From positions 3,844,001 to 3,908,000 of the forward strand of contig NZ_CP036274.1 of NCBI RefSeq assembly GCF_007747655.1: a DNA stretch of 64,000 nucleotides, in the 5' to 3' direction. The position numbers and the translations under genes were made by a program. Below the pieces are notes generated by a model. The model ran no database searches, was not told the DNA's origin, and saw only the letters and a program-made list of their open reading frames with translations. This document shows positions 1 through 8,497 of this stretch, one piece after another. This stretch comes from Anatilimnocola aggregata (lineage in GTDB: Bacteria > Planctomycetota > Planctomycetia > Pirellulales > Pirellulaceae). Positions within the stretch are counted from its first letter, which is position 1; each line of letters opens with the position of its first letter.

Positions 1-9
1 CCTCACTGA

Positions 10-1662
10 ATGAGATCGCTTCGCCGGGAGTTTCGCATGTCTGTCCGCTGGTCTGCTGGTCGCTGGTCTGCTAGTGGCTTTGTTTCGCTGTTTGCGCTTG
101 GTTTGCTCCTGCTGAGTAGTGGCACGGGTCGCGCTGAGAATTTCGTCTTTCATCACGAACACGTTCTCGGCACTTCGCTCGAGATTCAACTGCAGGCGGC
201 CTCTGCCACGGCTGCGAATGAGGCCGAAGCGCGCATCCTTCGCGAGATCGACCGCCAGGCGAAAGTCTTTAGCACCTACGACGCGACTAGCGAACTGACT
301 CAGTGGCAAGCGACAAAGGATGAAGCTCACCCAGTTTCGCGCGAGCTTTTCGCCATCATGCAAGCCTCGGACAACTGGACGAAGCTCAGCGGCGGCGCGT
401 TCAATCCCGCGGTCGAAAGTGTGACAAAAGTCTGGCAGCAAGCTGCGGAAAAGAAGCAACTTCCCAGCGACCAAGACGTTTCTGCGGCGGTCAAGTTGGC
501 CGCTACTCAACCTTGGAAACTTGATACGAACAAGCAAACTGCCACTCGGTTGACCACCGCGCCCCTTACGTTCAACGCCATTGCCAAGGGAGCCATCGTC
601 GATGCCGCTTGCCGCGCGGCAGCTCACAAACATCCCGAGATTCATGGTGTACTGATCAACATCGGTGGCGATCTGCGGGTCGCTGGTGACACGTTCGAGC
701 GCGTGGCGATTGCCGATCCATTTCACGATGCGGTAAATGCCGAGCCCATCACCACGATTTTTGTTCGCAATCGAGCAGTCGCCACCAGTGGCAACTATCG
801 CCGCGGTGTGCAAATCGGCGACAAGTGGTACTCGCATATCATCGATCCTCGCAGCGGCCAACCCGTCGATCACGTCGTCAGCGCCACCGTGGTTGCCCAC
901 AGTTCGATCGATGCCGATGCGCTCGCCACGATTTGCAGTGTACTTACTCCCAATGAAAGTCTGGCTCTTGTTGAATCGCACGGCGCTGCTTGTCTCCTCA
1001 TCACGCGCGACGGCAAGCGACTCGCCAGCGCGGGCTGGACCGACTTCGAACAGCCTCAGCTTTTTCGCCTGGCCACTGCCTTTGAAAAATCGGCCTTTGA
1101 AAAACCCGCCCAACAAGCGCAGCCTCAAAAGCAAGTGACAGAGCAAGTCGCCTTGGTCGAAGACGCCAAGGGTGAATTGTTGGAACTGGCCGTGAACATC
1201 GAACTCTCGCGTCCTGCGGGGGCGCAGTATCGTCGGCCTTATGCGGCCGTTTGGCTGGAGGATGCCGACGAGTTCCCCGTTCGCACCGGTCTCTTGTTTA
1301 TGATGACCAAGGGGAATGGATCTCGTTGGCATCGCGATCTCCTTCGCTGGTACCGGCAGGACAATGTTCGCAAATTGGCAGACGATACTTCCCTGATCGA
1401 TACCATCTCGTCGGCCACGCGCGGTCCTGGCGAGTACAAAGCGGTCTTCGATGGCAAGGACGATGCCGGCAAGCCCCTCAAGCCCGGCAAGTACACGCTC
1501 TTCATCGAAGTCGCCCGCGAGCACGGCACCTATCAAATCATTCGTCAGCCCCTGGAACTGGGCACCAAGCCCATTGAAAAAACTAACCTGAAGAGCAATG
1601 TCGAAATTAAGTCCGCCACCTACGAGTATCGAAAGCCCGTCGCGCGCGCTGCCGGCCAGTAA
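10..1662 (+). CDS. apbE: FAD:protein FMN transferase (ApbE family) fused to a C-terminal DUF2271 domain
   Basis: ApbE enzymes move FMN from FAD onto Thr/Ser of exported electron-carrier proteins. A hydrophobic signal segment lies at about residues 20-42. ApbE motifs follow in order: FNPAVES near 128, NAIAKG near 190, INIGGDL near 217 and SHIIDPRSG near 278, then the ADALAT metal/flavin region. From about residue 395 a second domain has DUF2271 features (AVWLEDADEFPVRT, WHRDLLRWYRQ, DGKDDAGKPLKPGKYTLF, AREHGTYQ). In other bacteria DUF2271 is usually a separate gene beside ApbE and PepSY proteins, so this is a fusion. The ATG at 10 directly follows a TGA (7-9) that may end an upstream gene outside the window; an in-frame ATG at 37 is an alternative start. 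The 3' end overlaps the PepSY gene by 65 bp, indicating translational coupling. No acceptor protein with an obvious flavinylation motif was recognised here. Confidence 0.9.
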   Translation: MRSLRREFRMSVRWSAGRWSASGFVSLFALGLLLLSSGTGRAENFVFHHEHVLGTSLEIQLQAASATAANEAEARILREIDRQAKVFSTYDATSELTQWQATKDEAHPVSRELFAIMQASDNWTKLSGGAFNPAVESVTKVWQQAAEKKQLPSDQDVSAAVKLAATQPWKLDTNKQTATRLTTAPLTFNAIAKGAIVDAACRAAAHKHPEIHGVLINIGGDLRVAGDTFERVAIADPFHDAVNAEPITTIFVRNRAVATSGNYRRGVQIGDKWYSHIIDPRSGQPVDHVVSATVVAHSSIDADALATICSVLTPNESLALVESHGAACLLITRDGKRLASAGWTDFEQPQLFRLATAFEKSAFEKPAQQAQPQKQVTEQVALVEDAKGELLELAVNIELSRPAGAQYRRPYAAVWLEDADEFPVRTGLLFMMTKGNGSRWHRDLLRWYRQDNVRKLADDTSLIDTISSATRGPGEYKAVFDGKDDAGKPLKPGKYTLFIEVAREHGTYQIIRQPLELGTKPIEKTNLKSNVEIKSATYEYRKPVARAAGQ

Positions 1663-2344
1663 AGGCCGCAGCCAGCCGCAAACGCCCAGCGCACCCAAGG
1701 CCAAAACTTGGAACACGCAGTTTGCCGCTGCGGTTCGCTGGCTGCACATCTACGTTTCGCTGCTCGGCTTCACGTCGCTCCTTTTCTTCGCCGTCACTGG
1801 TGTCACGCTCAACCATCCCACCTGGTTTGGCGTCGACGGCGAGCGCGTCACGCAGCATACCGGTAAGGTCAATATCGAGTGGCTCAACCGTTCCCTGCCC
1901 GCCGGCCTCACCCAACCTGCTGACGGCGAGGAGGTCGACTACAGCTTGCAAGTCGCCAAGCTCGAGGTGGTCGAGCATCTCCGCAACAATCACAAAATTC
2001 GTGGCTCCGTCGGCGAGTTCCGCGTTGACGAGCGCGAATGCTCGATCATCTTCAAAGGCCCCGGCTACGCAGCCGATGCCTACGTCGATCGCGCGACCGG
2101 CGAGTATCAATTGACCGAAACCGTGATGGGTGTGGTCGCGGTGATTAACGACCTGCACAAAGGGCGCGATACCGGCCTCGTTTGGTCGTGGGTCATCGAT
2201 ATCACAGCCCTGCTGATGGTCTTTGTTTCCATCACCGGCATCGTCCTCATTTTCTATCTCAAGCGCAAGCGCTGGTCTGGCATCATCACGGCCGTCATCG
2301 GCACCATCGTCTTCGCCCTCCTTTACGTCTGGTACGTTCCCTAA
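1598..2344 (+). CDS. PepSY-associated TM helix (PepSY_TM) family membrane protein
   Basis: A 248-residue inner-membrane protein. A basic, Pro/Ser-rich cytoplasmic N terminus precedes a first membrane helix (about 48-72, ending in the family-like TGVTLNHPTWFG). A periplasmic domain follows with the conserved VINDLHKGRDTG near 180-190, then a helix at about 195-221 and a last one at about 228-246. PepSY_TM proteins are associated with transmembrane electron transfer and flavin- or iron-linked reductases. The start inside the 3' end of apbE implies co-translation, and the pair fits a membrane/extracytoplasmic redox module. Upstream of the ATG a short purine run (GAAGAG) could act as ribosome-binding site. 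The module's electron donor and acceptor are not visible. Confidence 0.8.
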   Translation: MSKLSPPPTSIESPSRALPASKGRSQPQTPSAPKAKTWNTQFAAAVRWLHIYVSLLGFTSLLFFAVTGVTLNHPTWFGVDGERVTQHTGKVNIEWLNRSLPAGLTQPADGEEVDYSLQVAKLEVVEHLRNNHKIRGSVGEFRVDERECSIIFKGPGYAADAYVDRATGEYQLTETVMGVVAVINDLHKGRDTGLVWSWVIDITALLMVFVSITGIVLIFYLKRKRWSGIITAVIGTIVFALLYVWYVP

Positions 2345-2377
2345 TGGAGCCGCCTTCCGGCCTACCATTGTGGGATC

Positions 2378-2427
2378 GGCTTCCAGCCTGTCGCAGCTTC
2401 CCCTCGCCTGTTCACAGGCTGGAAGCC
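2378..2427. repeat. Intergenic palindrome (14-bp perfect inverted repeat)
   Basis: GGCTTCCAGCCTGT at 2378-2391 is the exact reverse complement of ACAGGCTGGAAGCC at 2414-2427, with 22 nt between. It sits between two convergent genes. It may serve as a bidirectional terminator or transcript-end hairpin, but there is no adjacent T tract, so a dispersed palindromic repeat is equally likely. Confidence 0.75.
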
Positions 2428-2440
2428 TGTGCCACGTGAA

Positions 2441-2965
2441 TCATTCTTTCCGAAAACCAATCCGTGGCTTCTTCCCCTTTTCCGGCGGTGGCTCCATCAA
2501 TTGGCGAATGGCATCGAACACAATCCGAAAGTGGTCGTCGTACTTCCGTTCCAATTCGTCAACTTTCCGCGCCAAATCTCTGTGATTCAGCAACAGTTCG
2601 CGCAGCTGCACGAACGCCCGCATGATGGCAATGTTCACTTCTATGGCCCGCTCGCTATTGAGCACGCTCGATAGCATCGCCACCCCTTGCTCGGTGAAAG
2701 CGTAGGGTCGATATCGGCGACCGCCACGCCCACCGTTTGAGGTCACAATTTGTGACCTCAAAAGTAAGTCCTGCTCTTCCTCGCTCAGTTGGAGCATAAA
2801 ATCGTCCGGGAACCTGGCCATATTCCGCCTCACCGCCTGATTCAGCACCTTCGTGGGCACTTCGTACAGTTCCGCCAGGTCCTTATCCAAAATTACCTTC
2901 TCCCCCCGGATCACCAGAATCACCCGCTCGATCCGCTGCCGCAGCAATAACTCCACCCGTGCCAT
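2441..2965 (-). CDS. ORF6N domain-containing protein (KilA-N-like DNA-binding family)
   Basis: A 174-residue protein with the ORF6N N-terminal domain: [45 protein letters not shown] and then [15 protein letters not shown] hydrophobic then charged C-terminal half (about 115-174) looks like a coiled coil and ends in a basic tail. ORF6N domains occur in phage antirepressor-like proteins and in lone chromosomal copies of unknown role; DNA binding is the family expectation. The ATG at 2965 is chosen because GGAGGTGAT, a near-perfect Shine-Dalgarno, lies 6 nt upstream; the TTG just before it is not needed. No phage genes adjoin it. The gene converges on the PepSY gene and has a repeat-rich AT-richer spacer upstream, suggesting horizontal acquisition. 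Confidence 0.85.
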   Translation of the reverse strand: MARVELLLRQRIERVILVIRGEKVILDKDLAELYEVPTKVLNQAVRRNMARFPDDFMLQLSEEEQDLLLRSQIVTSNGGRGGRRYRPYAFTEQGVAMLSSVLNSERAIEVNIAIMRAFVQLRELLLNHRDLARKVDELERKYDDHFRIVFDAIRQLMEPPPEKGKKPRIGFRKE

Positions 2966-3060
2966 CAATCACCTCCCCGCTGCCAATCAATTGTTTCCCG
3001 ACCTAATATTGTTGCCCGACCCACTAATCCACCTCCACCACTCTCCCTTGTCGCCATTTG

Positions 3061-3084
3061 AGAAATTTCCGTTATTTCCAATTT
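3061..3084 (+). repeat. Dispersed repeat, end A (copy 1)
   Basis: The 18 nt AGAAATTTCCGTTATTTC is found exactly, in reverse complement, at 52548-52565. The match extends to 23 of 24 nt (3061-3084 against 52542-52565). Both copies are intergenic. Confidence 0.85.
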
Positions 3085-3222
3085 TCCATTCGTGATTTGC
3101 TCGTTATTTACCGGTGATTTCCGCTGTTTTCAAGTGAAAGCGTCAATTTTCAATTTCCTGATAGCCCTAAAAATTTCCGTAATCGGCCACAAAATTTCCT
3201 GAATGACGGTGCAGCCGTATTC

Positions 3223-3246
3223 CAATTTCCAAAATTCCGGAAATTG
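3223..3246. repeat. 8-bp inverted repeat CAATTTCC/GGAAATTG
   Basis: Arms at 3223-3230 and 3239-3246 with an 8-nt spacer. The same GGAAATTGAA word recurs at 52246 and 52434, so it probably belongs to the same repeat family. Confidence 0.6.
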
Positions 3247-3379
3247 AAATCTTCATCTCCCCCAACGCCTAGCGCGCACCGCTACCGACCGCCTTCATCA
3301 GGCGCCAAACGACTCTGCGGCAGCTCGCCCTGGTGTCCACTGTTTCCGGACGAGTTGCCACCAATTAAACAGCAGGTCG

Positions 3380-3396
3380 ATGACTAGTCTGGTCAT
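3380..3396. promoter_or_regulatory. 17-bp imperfect dyad, operator-like (copy 1)
   Basis: TGACTAGTCTGGTCA (3381-3395) is a near-palindrome (TGAC, seven central bases, GTCA) extended by an A/T pair. Its exact reverse complement occurs at 52109-52123. It is symmetrical enough to be a repressor site, but no cognate regulator gene adjoins it. A binding function is inferred. Confidence 0.45.
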
Positions 3397-3407
3397 AAAG
3401 GCCAAAG

Positions 3408-3429
3408 GTATTTGCAAAAGTATTTGCAA
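3408..3429. promoter_or_regulatory. Two tandem GTATTTGCAA direct repeats inside a GGCCAA/TTGGCC inverted repeat
   Basis: GTATTTGCAA occurs at 3408-3417 and 3420-3429, a 12-bp period close to one DNA turn. The pair is bracketed by GGCCAA (3400-3405) and TTGGCC (3434-3439). It lies about 85 bp upstream of the -10 box of the SulP-carbonic anhydrase gene, a plausible activator-binding position. Confidence 0.35.
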
Positions 3430-3514
3430 CATATTGGCCAGCCGGTTGCATCTGTGCGAACTCATGGTCGCTCACGACGACTGCAATTAACCTTCAATCG
3501 CCACTCGTGTGCGG

Positions 3515-3520
3515 TATAAT
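3515..3520 (+). promoter_or_regulatory. Consensus -10 box (TATAAT) for the SulP-carbonic anhydrase gene
   Basis: A perfect TATAAT about 40 nt before the ATG at 3560. The -35 region is poor (TTCAAT at 3493-3498 with 16-nt spacing, 3/6), which would fit activator dependence. Transcription from here would begin after the GTG at 3509, favouring the ATG at 3560 as start. Confidence 0.45.
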
Positions 3521-3559
3521 CCCGGCCAAGCCGCTAACTCGCAGTTGAGCAAATCACCC

Positions 3560-5821
3560 ATGCCGTTGACGAAGAAGCCACTCTCTCAGACTTTGCCGCG
3601 CGACGTATCGGCTGGCATTGTCGTCTTTCTCGTCGCCCTGCCGCTGTGCCTCGGCGTCGCGCTCGCCTCGGGGGCGCCGCTGTTATCCGGAGTGCTGGCG
3701 GGTATCGTCGGTGGAATATTGGTGGGAGTGCTAAGCGGGTCGCATACCAGCGTCAGTGGTCCAGCGGCTGGTTTGACGGCGGTCGTCGCTGCACAAATTG
3801 TGTCACTCGGTTCATTCCAAACGTTCCTGCTCGCGGTCGTCCTGGCCGGCCTGCTTCAGATTGGCCTGGGACTGGTCCGCGCAGGTTTCATTGCCTCGTT
3901 CTTTCCCTCCAGCGTCATCAAAGGCTTGTTGGCTGCGGTCGGCTTAATTCTCATTCTGAAGCAAATTCCCCACATCTTCGGTCACGATGCCGACCCGGAA
4001 GGTGATCTCGCCTTTCTGCAGCCCGACCATGAAAACACGTTCACAGAACTCCTCCGCATCCTGGGCGACGTGCATCCAGGTGCGGCCGTAATTGGCTTTC
4101 TTTCGCTCGCGATCCTCATCGTTTGGGACCGCTGGAAACCGCTGCAAAAGTCACTCCTTCCCGCGCCCTTGGTCGTAGTGCTAATCGGGGTCGGCCTCAG
4201 CCAACTGTTCAGGCAATTTGGCAGCCCGTGGGCGATTGGGAATAGTCACTTGGTGCAGGTGCCCATCACGGAAAGCTTCTCGGGTTTATTCGGTTACCTC
4301 CAAACTCCAGACTTCTCGCAGTGGGCCAACCCCGCGGTGTACGTTGCTGCGTTAACGATTGCCGCCTTCGCCTCGCTAGAAACTCTGCTCAATCTGGAAG
4401 CTGTCGACAAGCTCGACCCACGGCAGCGAACCTCGCCCCCCAGTCGGGAGTTGCTCGCCCAGGGATTTGGCAACATCGCCACGGGACTGATTGGCGGTCT
4501 GCCAGTCACCTCAGTGGTCATCCGCAGTTCGGTGAATATTAACGCTGATGCCCAAACGAAACTTTCGGCAGTCATTCATGGCGTACTGATGCTGGTCTGC
4601 GTCGGCTTACTGCCGATGTGGCTGAACTTGATTCCGCTGTCGTGCCTGGCAGCGATCCTGCTCATCACCGGTGCCAAGCTGGTCAGCCCGGCGCTGGTGA
4701 AGCAAATGTGGAACGATGGACGTTATCAGTTCATTCCCTTCGCGGTGACCGTCGTGGCCATCATCCTGTCCGATCTGCTCATCGGCATACTAGTGGGGCT
4801 CGCAGTGAGTCTGGTCTTCATCCTGAACAGCAACATGCGCCGCCCCATTCGCCGCTCGGTCGAAAAGCACTTGGGGGGTGACGTATTGCACATTGAACTA
4901 GCCAATCAGGTGAGCTTTCTCAATCGGGCCGCCCTCGCCAAAGTTCTCGACGAAGTTCCCCGCGGTGGCCATTTGCTGCTCGATGCTCAAAAGACCGACT
5001 ACATCGATCCTGACATTCTCGATTTGATTCGCGAATTCAAAGAGCAAACTGCTCCTGCCCGTGGCGTCGAGGTGAGCCTGCTGGGGTTCCGCAGCAAGTA
5101 CCTACTCGAAGATCAGACGCAGTACGTGGACTACGCGACGCGCGAACTACAGAGCACTCTCACCCCGCAGCACGTCCTCCAAATCTTGAAGGACGGCCAC
5201 GAGCGGTTTCGTACCGGTCAGCGACTTACGCGCGATCTCAGCCGGCAGGTCAGCGCGACTGCGGACGGGCAGTTCCCGCTCGCCGTTGTTCTCAGTTGCA
5301 TTGATTCGCGCACGCCGGCCGAGTTGATTTTCGATCTCGGAGTCGGCGATATTTTCAGCGTGCGCATTGCCGGCAATATTACCAGTCGCAAAGTTCTAGC
5401 CAGCGTCGAGTATGGGTGCGCCGTCGCCGGAGCCAAGCTGATCTTGGTCATGGGGCACACCCGCTGCGGCGCCGTGACTGCGGCGGTCAGCCTCATTGGC
5501 GATGCTCGCACGCCCGCCGAAGTTACGGGCTGCCAACATCTCGACTACCTCGTGAGCGATATCCAACAATCGACCACCGTAACAGCCAGCCAGGCTTCTA
5601 AGCACTTGCCCCCCGCCGAGAAGCAGGCATTTGTCGATGCAGTAGCTAGGCGCAACGTCGCCCGCGTGGTCGCAGAAATGCGCTCGCAAAGTCAGACTCT
5701 CGACCGCCTCGTCCGCGAAGGACGCATCGCCATTGTCGGTGCCATGTACGACGTCTTCAGTGGCCAGATCGACTTCCTCCCCGACGACTCCGTCGTCCGC
5801 CTGCAGCCTATGGAAGGTTGA
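3560..5821 (+). CDS. SulP-family anion transporter fused to STAS and beta-carbonic anhydrase domains
   Basis: A 753-residue fusion. The first ~430 residues form a polytopic SulP permease (start TLPRDVSAGIVVFLVALPLC, then SGPAAGLTA and ITGAKLVSPALV). A STAS-like domain follows (about 445-530, VSFLNRAALAKVLDEVPRGG). The last ~200 residues are a beta-carbonic anhydrase with all zinc ligands visible: C580-x-D582-x-R584 (SCIDSR) and H633-x-x-C636 (GHTRCG). Such fusions are thought to couple HCO3- (or another anion) transport to CO2/bicarbonate interconversion at the inner membrane. The substrate is inferred, not shown. The open frame extends to a GTG at 3509, but the ATG at 3560 is preferred because of the promoter position. 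It stands alone as a monocistron. A second SulP without the enzyme domain lies at 39154-40803. Confidence 0.92.
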   Translation: MPLTKKPLSQTLPRDVSAGIVVFLVALPLCLGVALASGAPLLSGVLAGIVGGILVGVLSGSHTSVSGPAAGLTAVVAAQIVSLGSFQTFLLAVVLAGLLQIGLGLVRAGFIASFFPSSVIKGLLAAVGLILILKQIPHIFGHDADPEGDLAFLQPDHENTFTELLRILGDVHPGAAVIGFLSLAILIVWDRWKPLQKSLLPAPLVVVLIGVGLSQLFRQFGSPWAIGNSHLVQVPITESFSGLFGYLQTPDFSQWANPAVYVAALTIAAFASLETLLNLEAVDKLDPRQRTSPPSRELLAQGFGNIATGLIGGLPVTSVVIRSSVNINADAQTKLSAVIHGVLMLVCVGLLPMWLNLIPLSCLAAILLITGAKLVSPALVKQMWNDGRYQFIPFAVTVVAIILSDLLIGILVGLAVSLVFILNSNMRRPIRRSVEKHLGGDVLHIELANQVSFLNRAALAKVLDEVPRGGHLLLDAQKTDYIDPDILDLIREFKEQTAPARGVEVSLLGFRSKYLLEDQTQYVDYATRELQSTLTPQHVLQILKDGHERFRTGQRLTRDLSRQVSATADGQFPLAVVLSCIDSRTPAELIFDLGVGDIFSVRIAGNITSRKVLASVEYGCAVAGAKLILVMGHTRCGAVTAAVSLIGDARTPAEVTGCQHLDYLVSDIQQSTTVTASQASKHLPPAEKQAFVDAVARRNVARVVAEMRSQSQTLDRLVREGRIAIVGAMYDVFSGQIDFLPDDSVVRLQPMEG

Positions 5822-6117
5822 GATCATCGCTTGCGATAACGCTGCCCCATCGCACAACCTTGTCCCTCTCACTTGGGCCGAAAAAGCTGGGTTTATGAGC
5901 GGAATTCAACGGCCGAATCTTGTTTCTGTAGACGACTGCTATGGTGCCCACGAAAATCGCGCCACTCGCAATTATTGTGCGCATCAGAACGAGCAAGCCC
6001 CTGGTCTGTTGCTGACGATGGCGGAATCGCGCTCTCGGCTGCGGAGGTTTTTGTCGTGGTTGCCGGACGACTGGGATTTGCCCCATCAATGAGTTCCGGT
6101 TATGGCCACTCCGCGAA
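5822..6117. other. Intergenic spacer, nothing convincing
   Basis: About 300 bp between convergent genes. A 65-codon frame (ATG 5895, stop 6090-6092) lacks a Shine-Dalgarno sequence and any recognisable motif; I do not call it a gene. No terminator hairpin with a T tract was found. Confidence 0.5.
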
Positions 6118-6792
6118 TTAGGGTTTGGGCCAATCTTTGGCCACGCCTTCATGCACAATTTCCAGTAGCGTCTGATGAGGTATGTTGTAGGTCTTGCCGA
6201 TCAACAAATACGACTCGACATCGCCGATTCCTGAATCCTGAGCTGCTACAAGTGCATAAAATATCTTCCGCTTTTGAGCGTCGCCTAGCATTCTATCGCC
6301 TATAGGTTGGCGACTATGGCGTCTGTCTTGATTGAGCTCAGCACTGATCTCTTTCGAGCTTACTGGCTGCGACTGTTCCCCGCTTGGCACCGGCCCTAGG
6401 CTTTTGATTCGAGCCCATTCCTTTTCAAGGGCCTTCAACATTCCTTGCGAATATGCGCGTACACTGTCATCGGAAATGGCGTTGTATCTCTGCCTCAAGT
6501 CCTGCAGTTTGGCCTCTGTTTCCGATTCGGACATAAGCGTGCCGTGACTATCACGATAGATTCTATCTGCCATCGGAATCGTAGTTGCAGTATCTAATAC
6601 TGCGGCCGTCGCGGTTGGAACCGGAGTTACGGCTGCAGCCGATGGTGCATTCTTAACGAGCGTCATGTTTGTTCCATTATCATTGTCCAAATATGCGGGA
6701 CCTGGATGATAGAACGATAACGCCACCATTAATAGGATAGTCGCCCCGACCATTCCCGCACCTGCGGCAACGAACTTCTGATTCTCGCTCAT
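6118..6792 (-). CDS. Hypothetical membrane-anchored protein
   Basis: A 224-residue protein of unknown function. Residues ~8-28 (VAAGAGMVGATILLMVALSF) form one membrane helix or uncleaved signal. A Thr/Ala/Pro-rich linker follows, then a charged helical segment (about 85-125, with KLQDLRQRYNAISDD). The C-terminal 60 residues (ALVAAQDSGIGDVESYLLIG, YNIPHQTLLEIVHEG) may fold as a small helical domain. The outer part probably lies in the periplasm. By eye, base composition is more AT-rich than the flanking genes and codon choice is less GC-biased, so it may be a recent arrival or lineage-specific gene. It converges on the SulP-CA gene and shares no operon. No enzyme motif is visible. Confidence 0.65.
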   Translation of the reverse strand: MSENQKFVAAGAGMVGATILLMVALSFYHPGPAYLDNDNGTNMTLVKNAPSAAAVTPVPTATAAVLDTATTIPMADRIYRDSHGTLMSESETEAKLQDLRQRYNAISDDSVRAYSQGMLKALEKEWARIKSLGPVPSGEQSQPVSSKEISAELNQDRRHSRQPIGDRMLGDAQKRKIFYALVAAQDSGIGDVESYLLIGKTYNIPHQTLLEIVHEGVAKDWPKP

Positions 6793-7018
6793 TCAAACGC
6801 CCCCTGTGCTGCTTCTGCTCACTCAACCCCGCGCGTCATTGCTGCGAGATTCTAAAACAATAGCACAGGCCCATAGCAACCATATGTTCAAAGCTATGTT
6901 GGCCGGGTAGTCCCAATCAAAAACTGATATTCGCTCATACAAACTAGCCAACCGGTGCTACCCCACCTATACCAGGGTTGTGCTAATGCTCGTGATGGTC
7001 TATCGAGTTCCCTTTTCA

Positions 7019-8497
7019 TCACCCCATCGCCACGGTCACCGTCTTGTTCTCGAGATAGGCTTTGAGACCTTCTTCGCCCAGTTCGCGACCTTGGCCGCTG
7101 AACTTGAAGCCGCCGAAGGGAGCAGCGGCGTCGAAGACGTCGTAGCAGTTCACCCAGACAGTGCCGGCGCGCAGCTTGTGGGCCAATGCGTGGGCTTTTT
7201 GAATGTCGCGCGTCCAGACAGCTGCGGCCAGACCGTAGGGCGTGTTGTTGGCGCGGGCAGCAATTTCGTCGAGCGATTTGAACTTCAGCACCGACATGAC
7301 GGGGCCAAAGATTTCTTCTTGAGCGATCGTCATTTCGTCCTTCACATCGGTGAAGAGAGTGGGTTCAACGAAAAAGCCGCGACTGCCGTGGCGATTGCCG
7401 CCGGTCAGGCACTTGGCACCTTCCCGCTTGCCACTATCGATGTAGCCGAGAATTTTGTCGAACTGTTCTTTATCGACCTGCGGACCTTGCTCCGTGGTGG
7501 GATCGAGCGGATCGCCCAATTTGCGAATCTTGTTCATCGAGACAATCTGGTCGACAAACTTGTCGTGAATCTTCTCCTGGACGAACAGCCGGCTACCCGC
7601 GCAGCAGCATTGCCCCTGATTGAAGTACAGGCCGAAGTGCGCGCCGGCGACAGCTGCATCGAGGTCGGCATCTTCCAAGACAATGTTCGGGCTTTTGCCG
7701 CCGAGTTCCAGCGTCACACGTTTCATGGTGGCTGCTGCTTCGCGCATGATGATCTTGCCGACTTCGGTCGAGCCGGTGAACGCCACCTTGTCGATCAGCG
7801 GATGCTTCACAATCGCACCGCCCGCCGAGGGGCCATAACCGGGCACGACGTTAATCACGCCATCGGGAATGCCCGCCTTCTGTGCGAGACGCGCCATCCG
7901 CAGGCAGCTGAGCGGTGTTTGCTCGGCGGGCTTCATGACAATGGTGCAGCCCGCGGCGAGCGCCGGGCCCCACTTCCACGCCGTCATCAGCATGGGGAAG
8001 TTCCAGGGAATGATTTGCCCGACGACACCGACCGGTTCCTTGCGCGTGTAGCAAAAATAGTTGCCGCGGATGGGAATGGTGCTGCCATGAATCTTGTCGG
8101 CATAGCCCGCGTAATAGCGCAGGCAGTCGATCGTCAGGGGCAGGTCGGCATTCCGCGCATCGCGAAACGGCTTGCCGTTATCGAGCGATTCGAGCGCTGC
8201 CAGTTCGTCGATTTCCGCTTCGAGCAGGTCGGCCAATTTGTACATCAACCGGCCGCGGTCGCGGGCATCCATGCGGCTCCACTCACCCGAATCAAACTGC
8301 TTGCGAGCCGCTTTGGCGGCCAGGTCGATATCGGCAGCGTCCCCTTCCGCCACATCGGCAATCAGTTCTTCGGTGGCTGGGTTGTAGGTGGGAAACGTCT
8401 TGCCGCTCTGCGCGGGGATCCATTGTCCGTCGATGAAGCAGGTGGTTTGTTGAATCCGAGGACGCTGAATCTTGACGGGGGCAGTTGCAGTTGCCAT
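7019..8497 (-). CDS. NAD(P)-dependent aldehyde dehydrogenase
   Basis: A full-length (492 aa) ALDH-superfamily enzyme oxidising an aldehyde to a carboxylic acid in the cytoplasm. Family motifs in order: IPWNFPMLM (cofactor binding), [18 protein letters not shown], the glutamate motif [10 protein letters not shown], the catalytic cysteine in [13 protein letters not shown], and EEIFGPV. The C terminus ([20 protein letters not shown]) matches the classic ALDH1/2 or betaine-aldehyde type, though substrate cannot be fixed from sequence. It is monocistronic on the minus strand, with ~220 bp between it and the hypothetical gene at 6118-6792 and a divergent spacer upstream. A long open frame on the opposite strand is a compositional shadow. 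Confidence 0.95.
   Translation of the reverse strand: MATATAPVKIQRPRIQQTTCFIDGQWIPAQSGKTFPTYNPATEELIADVAEGDAADIDLAAKAARKQFDSGEWSRMDARDRGRLMYKLADLLEAEIDELAALESLDNGKPFRDARNADLPLTIDCLRYYAGYADKIHGSTIPIRGNYFCYTRKEPVGVVGQIIPWNFPMLMTAWKWGPALAAGCTIVMKPAEQTPLSCLRMARLAQKAGIPDGVINVVPGYGPSAGGAIVKHPLIDKVAFTGSTEVGKIIMREAAATMKRVTLELGGKSPNIVLEDADLDAAVAGAHFGLYFNQGQCCCAGSRLFVQEKIHDKFVDQIVSMNKIRKLGDPLDPTTEQGPQVDKEQFDKILGYIDSGKREGAKCLTGGNRHGSRGFFVEPTLFTDVKDEMTIAQEEIFGPVMSVLKFKSLDEIAARANNTPYGLAAAVWTRDIQKAHALAHKLRAGTVWVNCYDVFDAAAPFGGFKFSGQGRELGEEGLKAYLENKTVTVAMG

Larger units (their letters stand above)
2966..3559. other. Gene-free, AT-richer spacer with several repeats
   Basis: About 590 bp without a convincing gene. 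It holds a sequence shared with 52542-52565, an 8-bp inverted repeat, a 17-bp dyad shared with 52108-52124, two 10-nt direct repeats and a promoter-like -10, each listed separately. It is rich in AAATTTCC/GGAAATTT words, unlike the GC-rich coding DNA on both sides. Confidence 0.7.

Noticed and set aside
2441-2965. Prophage remnant around the ORF6N gene
   Set aside because: Only one phage-like gene; neighbours are ordinary chromosomal genes.
5895-6092. A 65-codon ORF ending in a Trp/Asp/Pro-rich sequence
   Set aside because: No Shine-Dalgarno, no motif and short; could be real but cannot be supported.
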